Positions 10,888 through 22,058 of a stretch of DNA of 64,000 nt are shown here, one piece after another. Position numbers and translations under genes: made by a program. Positions within the stretch are counted from its first letter, which is position 1. Every line of letters starts with the position of its first letter. Under the pieces are notes generated by a model. It made no database searches, was not told the origin of the DNA, and was given only the letters and a program-made list of their open reading frames with translations. Source of the DNA: Oegoconia quadripuncta (Eukaryota > Arthropoda > Insecta > Lepidoptera > Autostichidae); NCBI GenBank assembly GCA_949316235.1, contig OX438750.1, positions 4,044,501 to 4,108,500 on the forward strand, written 5' to 3'.

Positions 10888-11453
10888 TTAGACTACATCT
10901 GGATGCCTTTTCATCAAATGATATGTCAAACTGCTCCGCTGTACGAACGCCTCGTCACATATCGAGCACACATGCCTCCTCTCGTTCAGATGCATTAAGA
11001 TATGCGTCCTCAAATTCCTTTTCCATTTGAACGCTTTCCCGCAAACATTACACTTAAAATTTCTGACTCCCGAATGCTTGATGTTGTGCCGCATCAGTTC
11101 ACTCGAAGTACCGAACTTCAAACCACAGATGGGGCATTCGTAATTCTTCTCCCCCATATGGTAGAGCTTCTGATGGGTGATAACTTGGTGTGGGTAAGCG
11201 AATTTCTTGTTACAAGCACCGCATTGAGGCGCTGGGATATCATGGCATTCTTCCATATGCGCGGACCTCTGATGACCTGGTACCATCACGTCGCATAGGT
11301 GGCAAGAGCGCATTTTTGGTCGGAGCTTTAGGTGTACATATCTGTAGTGTTGGGTGAAGTTGCTCCGCTTCTTGAAGCTATTGTTGCAGATTTTGCAAAC
11401 GTATTCGTCCATTCCGTCTTGAGTAGTAAGGGTACAAAGAGCGTAAGCGTCTC
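10888..11453 (-). CDS. C2H2 zinc-finger terminal exon 4 (6 fingers)
   Basis: Terminal exon with acceptor 'ttttcttttctag' ending at 11454, identical to those at 7118, 12528 and 16897. It starts in phase 1 (GA finishing a glycine codon), then DAYALCTLTTQDGMDEYVC. Six fingers: YVCKIC, RSCHLC (short x11 spacing), PQCGAC, YECPIC, FKCNVC and HVCSIC. The link after finger 2 is HDIPAPQC. It ends HPDVV then TAA. Only 505 bp separate it from the next terminal exon upstream (11959-12527), and that gap has no ZAD coding sequence. So it cannot have private ZAD exons there: it must be reached by splicing past the neighbour, or have lost its 5' part. With the gene A 5' exons: 376 aa. Confidence 0.87.
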
Positions 11454-11958
11454 CTAGAAAAGAAAAAAAAGCCAGTGAAGCGGACGAAAGAAACCTACGG
11501 ATTGCATCAGGCCACAGAATCAAACACAAAATTGGGAATTTATTTGCTGAATAGTTTTCCCATTGCTATTCAACAATTCAGCTGAATGGTTCTATAGTGT
11601 AAGCAGCGAACGAGCATGACACTGCACTCCATTTTGGTTGAAGCGAGCTTCTACTAACTTAGGTACTTTCGGTACCCGTAAAGGTGTACAAAATCTGTCA
11701 TATACTGGCTACACGGTCTCTAAAAAAATTCACAATCTCGTTTGGAGAATAATATACCTACAAAATACAAATATGAGGATAATTTTATTTATTACCCATA
11801 ATGAAGTACCTAATGAAGATTTTTTAAGGTCTACAATAAAACTTCCGTATGAGGTCAATCATGTAAATCTATTTTGATAATTTCGTTTGTATAAGTCACA
11901 TTTGTCACATTTTTTTAATCGAGAAACATATTGCTATTGGTATCGTCAACCGTAAAGT
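11454..11958. other. 505-bp spacer between two terminal exons
   Basis: Holds the acceptor tract of exon 4 and the probable 3' UTR of exon 3. No Cys-rich ZAD frame on either strand. Confidence 0.6.
11784..11789 (-). terminator. Possible poly(A) signal of terminal exon 3
   Basis: TTTATT (AATAAA on the gene strand) about 170 nt past the stop at 11959. Confidence 0.4.
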
Positions 11959-12527
11959 TCAGACAAAATGCACGTTCGGATGCTGTTTAGCCATGTGGTA
12001 CCTCAAACTAGTCCTATGCACGTAACTCGTAACGCATAACGCACAAGAATGCGTTTTGTCATCCAAATGTATTCTAATATGGGCGAAAATGTGCTTCTTT
12101 GTCTTAAAATGTTTCCCGCAATAATCACATTCAAACTGCTTATCTGTCGAGTGCTTGACCCCGTGACGTTTCAACCGATCCCTGGTCGGAAACTTCATAA
12201 GACAAATCGAACATTCGAAGTTTTTCTCTCCCATATGCACACTTTTCTGATGACGTAAAACTTGATTTGGGAATGCAAATTTTTTGTTGCAAGCATTGCA
12301 GGTTGGCGCCGGAATTCCGTGCGCTTTTTCTAAATGTGCCGCTCTCATATGGCATGAGACCTTAATGTTGCATACAGGACAGGGTCTCAACTTCATTTCG
12401 AGGTGCAGATTCTTATAATGATTTTGGAAATAGGAACGTTTCTTGAAATGCGTCTTGCATATGTTGCAATTGTAGAGCACGGAGCCGTCATCAGCAAATG
12501 TGGTTGTAAAATGCGATGCGGAGTTTC
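11959..12527 (-). CDS. C2H2 zinc-finger terminal exon 3 (6 fingers)
   Basis: The acceptor 'cttttctag' ends at 12528; the exon starts in phase 1 with GA (glycine), then NSASHFTTTFADDGSVLYNC. The GTG at 12480 is therefore internal, not a start. Six fingers: YNCNIC, RPCPVC (x11 spacing), PTCNAC, FECSIC, FECDYC and HSCALC. The link after finger 2 is HGIPAPTC. It ends YHMAKQHPNVHFV and a stop at 11959. Exon length (569 nt) equals that of the exon at 16328. Finger helices differ from the sister exons (for example RDRLKRHGVKH and KKHIFAHIRIH), so DNA preference should differ. With the gene A 5' exons: 377 aa. Confidence 0.87.
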
Positions 12528-12596
12528 CTAGAAAAGAAAGGTACCTTGATAGTGTCTGAAAGTGAATAAAATAAAGTGAGTCTTTACAACTTCTGA

Positions 12597-13712
12597 TGCC
12601 CTAGTACTTTATTCTTATAAATATGCACACCAGAAAACAAGCCTTTCAAACTTCAGCTAGAGTAGTACGTACTGTAGACATTCCTAGATCACATAATTCG
12701 ATGACAATCTCTTGAGGCAAGATTCCGTAGGACACCAATATTAAAGTGAATAAATCCTATCGGGTACTGTACGTAAAAGATACTCTAGTACTTTCTTCTT
12801 ATAAATATGCACACCAGAAAACAAACCTTTCAAACTTCAGCTACAGTAGTATATAATGTAGACATATTCTTAGATCACATAGTTCGATGACAATGTCTTG
12901 AGGCAAGATTCCGTAGGACACCAATATTAAAGTGAATAAATCCTATCGGGTACTGTACGTAAAAGATACCCTAGTACTTTCTTCTAATAAATATGCACAC
13001 CAGAAAACAAGCCTTTCAAACTTCAGCTACAGTAGTATATAATGTAGACATATTCTTAGATCACATAATTCGATGACAATGTCTTGAGGCAAGATTCCGT
13101 AGGACACCAATATTAAAGTGAATAAATCCTATCGGGTACTGTACGTAAAAGATACCCTAGTACTTTCTTCTTATAAATATGCACACCAGAAAACAAGCCT
13201 TTCAAACTTCAGCTACAATAGTATATAATGTAGACATATTCTTAGATCACATAATTCGATGACAATCTCTTGAGGCAAGATTCCGTAGGACACCAATATT
13301 AAAGTGAATAAATCCTATTTGGTACTGTACGTAAAAGATACTCTAGTACTTTCTTCTTATAAATATGCACACCAGAAAACAAGCCTTTCAAACTTCAGCT
13401 ACAGTAGTATATAATGTAGACATATTCTTAGATCACATAATTCGATGACAATCTCTTGAGGCAAGATTCCGTAGGACACCAATATTAAAGTGAATAAATC
13501 CTATTTGGTACTGTACGTAAAAGATACTCTAGTACTTTCTTCTTATAAATATGCACACCAGAAAACAAGCCTTTCAAACTTCAGCTAGTGGAGTACGTAA
13601 TGTAGACATATTCTTAGATCACATAATTCGATGACAATTTCTTGAGGCAAGATTCGGTAGGACACCAATATTAAAGTGAATAAATGCAATAGGGTACTGT
13701 ACGTAACAGCAT
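12597..13712. repeat. 186-bp satellite, six tandem copies
   Basis: The marker 'ctagtacttt' recurs at 12601, 12785, 12971, 13157, 13343 and 13529: spacing 184, then 186 four times. Each unit carries 'aaatatgcacaccagaaaac', 'cttgaggcaagattccgtag' and 'gtactgtacgtaaaaga'. The units differ by few bases. The array begins about 70 bp upstream of the acceptor of terminal exon 3, inside what would be the long intron. Confidence 0.93.
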
Positions 13713-14829
13713 GTGTCAAAATGTTCAAAATGTATAATAGTCACCCAATATTTGGACCTAAAAATGGTAAAAATTTGCAAATGATAACATGTATTAATAA
13801 TAAAATGTATTAAAAATTTGCAGTTAACCCATCACATAACATGCCAAAATGTACAATTGGCTTGCATGACTCAATGTCAATAAAGGTACATATTATTATA
13901 TACCCACTGTTAAAATGCAAAGTCGGTGTCAGACTTTCTAAAATCCTGCAATCTTCAAGAGCAGATATCTGCTGAGATCGCGTGCTCCATCTACGACCAC
14001 ATCGTCATTTTCCATCAGGTGTGATTGACAGTGAATTGACAGATCATAAGAAAAGCGCATAATGCCAAAATGTCCAAGAGTCGACGTGAGGTCATCTTAC
14101 TAAATTCTAAGTCGATTGCTTAGTTATAGCAGATACCTAACCTATTGCCAAGTTATAGAAGGTTTGCTTTCTTTTCTCTTTTTTCGACAATGTAATCATC
14201 TAGATGGTTCAATGCTATCGCCTACTTGGCTCAATGAAGAGAGGCGGGATCGATTGAGAGCGGGGTACACGTTTTGTACTCGGTTCGATTGGTTGTATAA
14301 TATCTACCTCATATAAACCTGCTGCCAGTTGATAGCATTACTGTGTTTCTGCTGTTTGATAGATATTGTCCAAATAAGTTGCGGGTAAATGAGTTTCCAT
14401 CTTTCGGCCAGATCTTCCCTTAACATCAGGAGAGACTGATACAAAGTGCTGACTATTGCGCATGGCAAAAAAGAATAAAAAGTTTACAAGGAAAAAGAAA
14501 CACCCTAAACCAATTCATTACGAGTATGTTGCAAAATTGAATCACATCGTTTGCCACTAAAATTAAATTAAAAAAATATTGGCGCCGATTCTCGTGGCCT
14601 CTAAAACTTAAATTTGAATTTAGAGCGCTCTAAACCGATTTCCTATTCAACGTGGCATCTCTAAATGTACGTTCAAAATGTACGTTTAGAAAAGAATATT
14701 TATCGTACCTACTAGATAAACAAAAACTGGGTATTCCTAAGCACTTCTCGTAGACGGAATAATACGGTTCCATTCACCTCAGCGCACCACTACATACACT
14801 ACACATTGTCCTCTGCATACTTTTCTTTT
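13713..14829. other. No gene; one LINE tail
   Basis: About 13941-14040 (+) is another copy of the LINE tail of the 53276 family ('cttcaagagcagatatctgc', then 'tcattttccatcaggtgtga'). The rest shows nothing assignable. Confidence 0.45.
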
Positions 14830-15140
14830 CTTTTTTAATTTTTATGCTTGTTCCCGCGCGCCTCCTGGGTGATAGCTGAAAATCAGTGCCTGCTCATTTA
14901 TTGAGCATTTTTAATGCGCTGAGCTATGGCCTTGTTGCATGACTGTTGCACACATACCCACATATACTCTATTTTTATTTTTAATTTTTAATGTTATGGT
15001 ATACCTATTTGTTTATATCTGTTTGTATTTGTTAAAAATTGTATGTCTCTTGTTTTCTTATTTGTTCATGTTTCTCCTTTGTATGTGTGCCAGTTTATGC
15101 AATAAACTTTTTATCTATCTATCTATCTATCTATCTAAAA
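14830..15140 (+). repeat. Microsatellite-tailed interspersed element with (TATC)n
   Basis: From 'gctgaaaatcagtgcctgct' to the tail 'gcaataaactttttatctat' followed by a TATC run at about 15112-15136. Same family as 901-1260 (opposite strand). The reading frame at 14939-15196 is low-complexity and not believed. Confidence 0.6.
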
Positions 15141-15926
15141 TTTTGACGTTTCTAAAATTTGAAGTTTACTCAAAATCAATTCAATTTATGTTTTAGAGAT
15201 AAAAACCTATTCTAGAAAGCCATCTAAGACTTGTTATTAGCGAAATTTAGTCGCCATCTAAAATATTCACGTTTAAAATTAGAGAGTAGGTTTTTCCAGA
15301 TTTATTGGGCTATCTACAGCCCAAAAAGTGTGAACTTTATATAAAAGTCTTTTGTAGGTTTCCTAACATGTTTTATTTTGAATTTAAAGCCGCGGGGAAA
15401 AATAATGCGTAACCTAAAAAAATATATATTTTGTTTTTTAAGGTAAGACTTAATTCTAGTAACTGTTAAATATCAAACAAATTCTTTGATTGTGATATAA
15501 AACAAGTTAGTTGTCGAACGCGAAGAATTATTTTGATAGAAGAGATATTTTTTAAAAGAATGTTGCCATTTTCCCAGTATCGAAAAAGAAACGTAATTAA
15601 CCAAAGCATAATAGGCGAATTTGGAGTAAAAACAAAAGCCAACTTAAATTATAAAACGCAGTAAAGAATTCCATACATGAAATCATCGATTAATAAACAT
15701 TTAAAAAACCTGTTAAAAAGTAAAGATATCTGATTTTGACTATGGCAATACAGTACATCAATTCAATTTTGGCGTCCGTAAACCATCACTAAATTTAGCG
15801 ATAGGTATATTTCAGAATAGCATATTTTAGAAATGGATTTAAAATTAGAGATTTTTAGATTTAGGTTAGTTTAGCGACTGCACGCATAGTATTTTTAATA
15901 TGTATTTATTTATTTCCATGCAATTA
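15141..15926. other. No gene seen
   Basis: AT-rich. Weakly related 'tttagag' and 'tctaaa' words at both ends could be remnants of an inverted-repeat element, but no clean arms could be aligned. Confidence 0.35.
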
Positions 15927-16235
15927 TGCTTGTTAATAAGGTCGAATTCTGACACAAACGCCTCAGTTTTGCTTGTTAATAAGGTCGAGTTCTGACACAA
16001 ACGCCGCAGTTTTGCTTGTTAATAAGTTCGAGTTCTGGCACAAACACTGCAGTTTTGCTTGTTAATAAGGTCGAGTTCTGACACGAACGCCGCAGTTTTG
16101 CTTATTAATAAGGTCGAGTTCTGACACAAACGCCGCAGTTTTGCTTGTTAATAAGGGCGAGTTCTGACACAACTGCCACAGTTTTGCTTGTTAATAAGGT
16201 CGAGTTCTGACACAACCGCCGCAGTTTTGCTTGAT
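15927..16235. repeat. 43-bp tandem repeat, about seven copies
   Basis: Units start 'tgcttgttaataaggtcg' at 15927, 15970, 16013, 16056 and on, each 43 bp, with 'ttctgacacaaacgccgcag'. The array ends about 90 bp past the stop codon of the 16328-16896 exon. Confidence 0.93.
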
Positions 16236-16319
16236 AGTGAGCTACGATCGAGCGCTGGCACATTCGCCGCCGTTTTTGTTGTTAATTTTTAAACGAAAAA
16301 AGCCATTGCATCGTATTTT

Positions 16320-16325
16320 TTTATT
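16320..16325 (-). terminator. Poly(A) signal of terminal exon 2
   Basis: TTTATT (AATAAA on the gene strand) two bases past the TAA stop at 16328. Confidence 0.55.
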
Positions 16326-16327
16326 TC

Positions 16328-16896
16328 TTATCTACTACTCAGGTTACATCCCGGATGATTCCTAGCCACATGTCGTTTCAGAGTCGATTTCTGGACGAAC
16401 GCCTTCTCACAGATACTACACACATATTTCTTGTCCCCCGTATGAATCCTTACGTGGTCCTTCAAATTATTCTCCCATCGGAACTCCTTTTGACAGAAGT
16501 CACATTTGAACCTCCTTTCGTTTGAATGCGTCGACATATGCAACCTTAAACTCAGATCATTGAAGAACCCCTTATCACATATCTTGCAAATAGACATTCT
16601 TTCGCCCATATGCACTTTCTTCTGATGCTGCAAAACGTGACAGGGGTAGCGGAACTTCTTTTGGCATACGCCGCAAGTTGGAGCTGGTATTCCATGAGCC
16701 TCTTCTAAATGGTATGCTCTTAAATATCCAGGAATTTTTTCATCACAATGGGGACACTTTCGCTCTCGAGGTCTTCTCTTCAAATGGACAAATCGGTAGT
16801 GTTGAGAGACTAGGGGCTGGGAGGAGAAACTTCTATCGCAGAATTTGCATGCATACTTGTTGTCTTGTAGATTGTAATAGTCGGACTGTTTGTCTC
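16328..16896 (-). CDS. C2H2 zinc-finger terminal exon 2 (6 fingers)
   Basis: The acceptor 'ttttcttttctag' ends at 16897. The exon starts in phase 1 with GA (glycine), then DKQSDYYNLQDNKYAC. Six fingers: YACKFC, RKCPHC (x11 spacing), PTCGVC, SICKIC, FKCDFC and YVCSIC, all ligands present. The link after finger 2 is HGIPAPTC. It ends HPGCNLSSR then TAA. The in-frame ATG further upstream (16945) lies in the intron and is not the start. With the gene A 5' exons: 377 aa. Between this exon and the next terminal exon (30853) are 14 kb of transposons and no ZAD exon that could be seen. Confidence 0.87.
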
Positions 16897-17496
16897 CTAG
16901 AAAAGAAAACTTCGAGTCATTCTTCGATTCTTCTATCCTCTTCAAATGCTTAAGATACCATTTTCAAAATCGCAGTTGAAAAATTATAAACAACATATTT
17001 TTTTTCTGACCTCGTGTAATACGGTCGAACTAAACAGTTGTACCTGCCACATAGAATTCCTTTAGGCTACTGCGCTACGATTTAAAACATCACAACAGAT
17101 ACTTATTTAAAAAGAGCAACCCCCGAGTTTCTTGCTCGTTCTTCTCTGGGGAGTCTGCCTTGTGAATGAGCGATAATTGTATGTCATGACGTTATCAAGG
17201 TAGTTTCGGCGATTTATAAAACAACTGTGGATATTTCAAAGACAATCAATAGCTAGAGATAGACGAGATATAGTGAGCAATACAGTAATCCACAACTTTT
17301 AACCTGCAGGTAAAAAGTCGCTCAGTCTACACTAACCCACACACCACTTTGCTGTTAAAATAACTGCTATTCTCTTCTTCTATGGAACTTGCTAACTATG
17401 TAAACAAAAGACGATCTCAGATCTCTCTTGTACCTACTTGGTTTTTACTTTCGGTATTTTACTATTCGATATATTTTTTTATGCACGACGGGTCCC
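16897..17496. other. No gene seen
   Basis: Intron-like sequence; nothing recognised beyond the acceptor tract. Confidence 0.4.
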
Positions 17497-17706
17497 TTCT
17501 TGACCTCAATCACACCTGATGTTAAGTGAAGATGAGGTCGAAGGTGGAAGCGTACTGACCCGGAAAACCCAACACATTTGGGGGACTGGCTATCTTATCT
17601 CTGACAACCGGAACACAACAATGCTATTAACATTGCTGCTTGGCGGCAGATTTAGATAAGATGGTGGTAGCTAGCCAGGCGGACATTTAAAATGCCCTAC
17701 CACCAA
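17497..17706 (-). mobile_element. SINE family B, headless copy
   Basis: Matches the body of 60620-60962 ('ctcaatcacacctgatgtta', 'agatggtggtagctagccag') but stops before the tRNA-like head. Confidence 0.75.
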
Positions 17707-17763
17707 CCAAATATGGTTTGACATAAGTAAAGGAGTAAGAGTCTTGCCCATCACTAGTAAATT

Positions 17764-17900
17764 AATCATCATCATCATCATCAGCCCGTAAACATCCCAC
17801 TGCAGGGATATAGGCCTTATCGTATAATGAGGGAGTATGGGCCACAGTCCACCACGCTGGTCCAATGCGGGTTGGGGACTTCACTTCACATACCTCTGAA
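17764..17900 (+). repeat. Interspersed repeat, family D
   Basis: A short (cat)n, then 'cagcccgtaaacatcccact' through 'ggtccaatgcgggttgggga'. Same block as 4843-4960. Confidence 0.65.
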
Positions 17901-18454
17901 TTTTTATTTCTCTGGCATGCAGGTATTCCTCACGTTTTAGTGAGTAATTTTATTAATATATATTATACAAAATAAGTTTAGATAATAAAATAAATAAGTT
18001 TAGTAAATTCATCATTCAGAGACAATTTCAATATGGCGGTTTACGTAGCAAGTTCCATAGAATATTAGTTTAGAAGTGACTTCAGTTTGTTTTCGTAAAT
18101 ATTTCGTAGGTATATTCAAGACACTTGGGGGTACAAATTTTAGTTGTTAAATATTTTTAGTGGTTTCAGATTTCCAAGCCTAGGGTAAAGGTCCATTCAG
18201 ACATAAGCGACATCGCTGTCGCGCTCGGTAGCGATATTGCGTGACAGCGCGGTGGCACGGAGCGTGGGGGAGGCGAGGCGAAAGCTCTTCTCTGTAGTAA
18301 ATCTAAATGCATTGTATAACCTATCTTCATCTAGCTTTAAACGTGGGTATAAATGTGTTAAATTCTCCAAGAATTTCGTGTTCTACATTTGTCGTGTATT
18401 CAAATTCAATTCCTTGAAGTAAAGTTAATAACAATAATGGTTCTTCTTCATCTA
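17901..18454. other. No gene seen
   Basis: No clear reading frame or repeat. Confidence 0.35.
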
Positions 18455-18683
18455 ACTAATATTATAAATGCAAAAGTTGGGATGTTTGTTCGTTGCTCGA
18501 TCACGGCTAAACGGCTGAACGGAGTTGGCTGAAATTTGGTATATAGGTAGAAAATACCCTGGATTAAGACATAGGATATTTTTTATCCCGATAAAGTGAG
18601 TATTTCCCGCGGGATAAACAAATGAAACATATCCGCGACAAAGTTATTCCACGCTGGCGAAGCCGCGCGCGGAAAGCTAGTTT
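18455..18683 (+). mobile_element. Lep1-like Helitron
   Basis: 'ctaactaatattataaatgc' to 'gaagccgcgcgcggaaagctagt'; ends in CTAGT preceded by a GC-rich palindrome, as Helitrons do. Confidence 0.85.
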
Positions 18684-19365
18684 AATATCTCGTAACAACC
18701 TGGTCGAACGTCATAAATCTTTCTACGCAGACGAATAATTAATAGCAAATACCGTGAAAATCATAAAGAAGTAGAAAATAAAACTACCCGAATTTCTGTC
18801 ACAAATATTTTAATGTCGGTACTTGATACCAATAATAAAAATTAATTCATTTAATATTAAATGATAATGAAATAACACAAAAACCGTTCCGCCCCTTTAT
18901 AGTTCAACTCTAATGGCAATGAACTTCACTCAATGGAGTTCAATACCATTGAAATGAAGAACACTTAAGCCTGCGCCGAGGGAAATGTGCTAAAACAGCA
19001 GTTACTGTTAAGTTGATAAATTCAACAATACTTGATATACACATTTAAAAAAAATACTTTTACCATGACGAAGAATGTCTTAATATTTACTCCGTGGAAA
19101 AATGTTAAAATTATTTATACATTACTCTACAAAATTACGGAAAGTTAGACAAAAATGCAAAAAACGTATGGTGGCGTTAAGTATTTTTTTAGTTTATAAC
19201 ATTAGAAATCTACGCTTATTTTTAGTTCAACCGAAACAGGAGTGTTTATACTACAAATTTACCGTCTCCAATATAAAAAATTGTATTAGGCAATTAAGAT
19301 ATGAATTTATCAAAATGCGCTTCAAATCCGCCATACATTTTTACTATGGCGGCCGCGCGGCGATA
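18684..19365. other. No gene seen
   Basis: AT-rich. The 88-codon frame at 19102-19368 has no recognisable motif. Confidence 0.35.
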
Positions 19366-19495
19366 TAAAATAATGTCGCGCATCGCTGTGATTCAGTCGC
19401 CCACAAGTGTTCAGAGTGAGCGCACGTCACTTTGTTGAGCGCCACTATACACACCGATCGCGTCATTTCGTGTACCGGCGACGGCCGAAAACGGT
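19366..19495 (+). other. Possible 5' UTR exon of the 20023 gene fragment
   Basis: A CpG-rich stretch in an AT-rich neighbourhood, ending 'gaaaacggt' followed by a consensus donor 'gtaagtat'. The next plus-strand acceptor is at 20018, five bases before an ATG. Inference only. Confidence 0.35.
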
Positions 19496-20022
19496 GTAAG
19501 TATATTTTTCGGAGTTTTAAATAGACTGCTAACTTTTTGTTGCATACAAAAAATACCAAGAGACGTTACATTAGTTAAGTATTATGTGATGTATGTACAT
19601 ATTACATTTAGGTTATTGTTCTGTACTTTCATTAAGACATTGGTCAGTTGCGTAGCAACTTTATTCTGGTTTTGTCTGTCATGTTATATTATCATATATT
19701 TTTTGTAAAGCTGTCCTTTCTAATAACCTCTCTTTTTTTTTTAATTTTAATTTTCTTTTAACCACCGGTTGTCCGGAAGAGGTCACCGAAGTTGTACAAT
19801 GTAGTTTATCATAACTGTAGTACCTATATTACTGTTGTTTCATTTCTTGTGCAATAAAGAGTATTCTTTCACTTATTTAATCATTCATTATTTTTTCGAA
19901 ATAAAATTTCGGATTGACAATATATTGGTCTAGTTGGGTGGAGTTCGACAAGATGAGCCAAGTTAAGAAAACTGTAATGGCGTCTTTCATTACAGTAATA
20001 AAATATTATTTGTTTCAGTAAA

Positions 20023-20611
20023 ATGGGAAACCGTAAAAAAAGATATTATAAATTAATAAGCAAGACGAGATTCAAGAAAAAAAATAAAACTACAACGCAA
20101 ATTGATAATGAACAGGTCAGTTCTTGTAATTGTAGCAAATATAAGGTCCAATTTGTACGGTGAATGTAGGTATGTAACATAAGAAAACGACTTTCACTGT
20201 GGCGACATGGTTGAAAAAAAATAACAAAAAATTTATTTCCCATCCTAATTTCGATCAGCTGATTGCCGATTTGTTTGGGGATTGGGGAGTGAATTTTTTT
20301 TCGACAAAGTCGCCATAGTGTAAGTTCTTTGTTATGTTACATAGATACATTCACCGTACACAAGGAACGCACTTAATTCAATTGGACATTTGATAAGAGT
20401 TTTCATAATTGACTGAATAACTTATTTTGGACAACTACTAGTAATGCTGTTTTTTTTAGGAATCTCCGCAAGAAACGTCTGATTTTGAATTAAATATAGA
20501 TATTGAAAATGAAAAGCAAGAAGAAATTACAATAAACGGAAACAGACTTATAAATTTTACTTACATTTATCAACAACTACAAGAAATTTCAAGTCATAAC
20601 TCAGCACTTGG
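20023..20611 (+). pseudogene. Transposase-like gene start, cut by a LINE
   Basis: Exon 20023-20115 starts ATG (MGNRKKRYYKLISKTRF...) after an acceptor (tttcag) and ends at the donor gtcagt (20116). The next exon begins at 20460 after 'ttttttttag' in the same phase: ESPQETSDFELNID, then INGNRLINFTYIYQQLQEIS and HNSALGC. The short basic first exon and the 'GNR.IN..Y....Q..SHN..LGC' block resemble the N-terminus of insect Mutator-like transposase-family proteins; this is from memory and uncertain. The frame runs at about 20612 straight into LINE sequence, so the gene is broken. Its intron holds a MITE (20155-20359). Confidence 0.45.
20155..20359. mobile_element. MITE with ~50-bp inverted arms
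   Basis: Arms 20155-20206 ('gtacggtgaatgtaggtatg' onward) and 20309-20359 (ending 'atacattcaccgtac') are near reverse complements; the middle is about 100 bp and AT-rich. Confidence 0.75.
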
Positions 20612-22058
20612 TTGTATACATACATACAATCCTATACATCTGGAACTAGACATGTGCACTACGGTGTACCTCAAGGCCAGTGTATTAGGCCCACTCCTTT
20701 TTCTAATATATATAAATGACATTCCGAAATCTACAAATCATCCTATGGTGTTATTTGCCCGATGATAGCACTGTGGTATATGAGGATGAAGAGGATATCA
20801 ACAGCAGTCTTTCATCTATCATTGACTGGTTGGAATGTAATAACCTTAAGATTAACCTAGACAAAACGAAAATAATGAACTTTAAACAAAGAAACCATTT
20901 AAATATGACAACAAATGTACAATATAATAGTAAAAGGGTGGATGAAGCATCAGTAACTCAATTCTTGGGTATTAATATTGACAGTAACATGGAATGGACG
21001 ACACAAATAAATGAAGTATGCAAAAAAGTAACAAAGTTCTCATATGCATTACATATCTTAAGCAAAACTGTTAACCGCGGAGCTGTACTTACGGCCTATC
21101 ATGGCTACGTAGCTTCTACTCTGAGATATAGTATAATTTTCTGGGGGAATGCCACAGACAATGAACAAGTGTTTATAGCCCCGAAGCGATGTATAAGAGT
21201 TATTTGTAATTTGCGACGCACAGATTCTTGCAAACCCTTCTATAAGCAGCTGAATTTACTCACGGTTCCTTCTATTTATATTTACAAGACTGCAATTTAT
21301 GTTCGGTCTAATCCTGAGCATTTTGAACATGTTAAACGAGCACGGCGACGTGATCAGTTACGTTTAGTATCCTGTAAAACTACACTTTTTAGAAATAGCA
21401 TCTTTGCAATGGCACCAATAATATACAATAAGATACCTAAATTCATTCGAGAATTTCATGATCTAAGTACATTCAAGAGTTCGTTGTTTAAATATTTAAT
21501 AGAAAAACACATTATTCCATTAAAGATTTCTTGAATGACAAATCTGCTTGATTGTTTCTGAGCGGGAAAACAGCACCTAATTTAAATTTGCAGTTGTTAA
21601 TTTGCATTGAGTTACTATTTGACTTGTTATATTATTATTGACTCTATGTGTTGAATAATGTATAAATGACTGAATATAATTCATGTTAAATATTCCATGA
21701 CTATGTAATTTTAATCTAATTTCATTTCAATTTGACATTTTTATTTACCAATTTCAATCGTATTTTACAATTTTAACATTGTCCTTAATAATTGACATGG
21801 AATTATAATATTAATTTTCGAAACTAAGCTAATGGGTATCTACTGTAATATATTTGTTTTTGTTTTTGCAAAAAAATCCTACCATCTTAGATAAGCCTAT
21901 GTACCTACCTTAGATAAATAACTAACCATTTTTTTTGTATGCCAAAATGAATCACAATCATCAAAATGGAGAGTAGATCACAGTGTTACTTATACCATAA
22001 TATTTACTAACATCTTTTATATCTGTGTTTCACATTAATAAATTGAATTGAATTGAAC
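20612..22058 (+). pseudogene. 5'-truncated LINE with broken reverse transcriptase
   Basis: C-terminal half of a non-LTR reverse transcriptase. The motif GVPQGQCIRPTPF (about 20663) is followed, across a frame change, by LFA then DDSTVVY: an extra C in 'gcccgatgat' (20757-20760) breaks the frame inside the FADD catalytic box. After it, 270 open codons to 21534 include the thumb region (INLDKTKIMNF, FLGINIDSNMEW) and the tail FKSSLFKYLIEKH. The 3' UTR ends in a (ttgaa)n tail at about 22040-22058. CR1/Jockey-like. Confidence 0.8.

Noticed and set aside
14939..15196. 85-codon frame rich in Leu, Phe and Tyr
   Set aside because: Low-complexity AT-rich 3' end of a microsatellite-tailed repeat.
15927..16235. 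CRISPR array
   Set aside because: Units are contiguous 43-bp tandem repeats with no unique spacers, in an animal genome.
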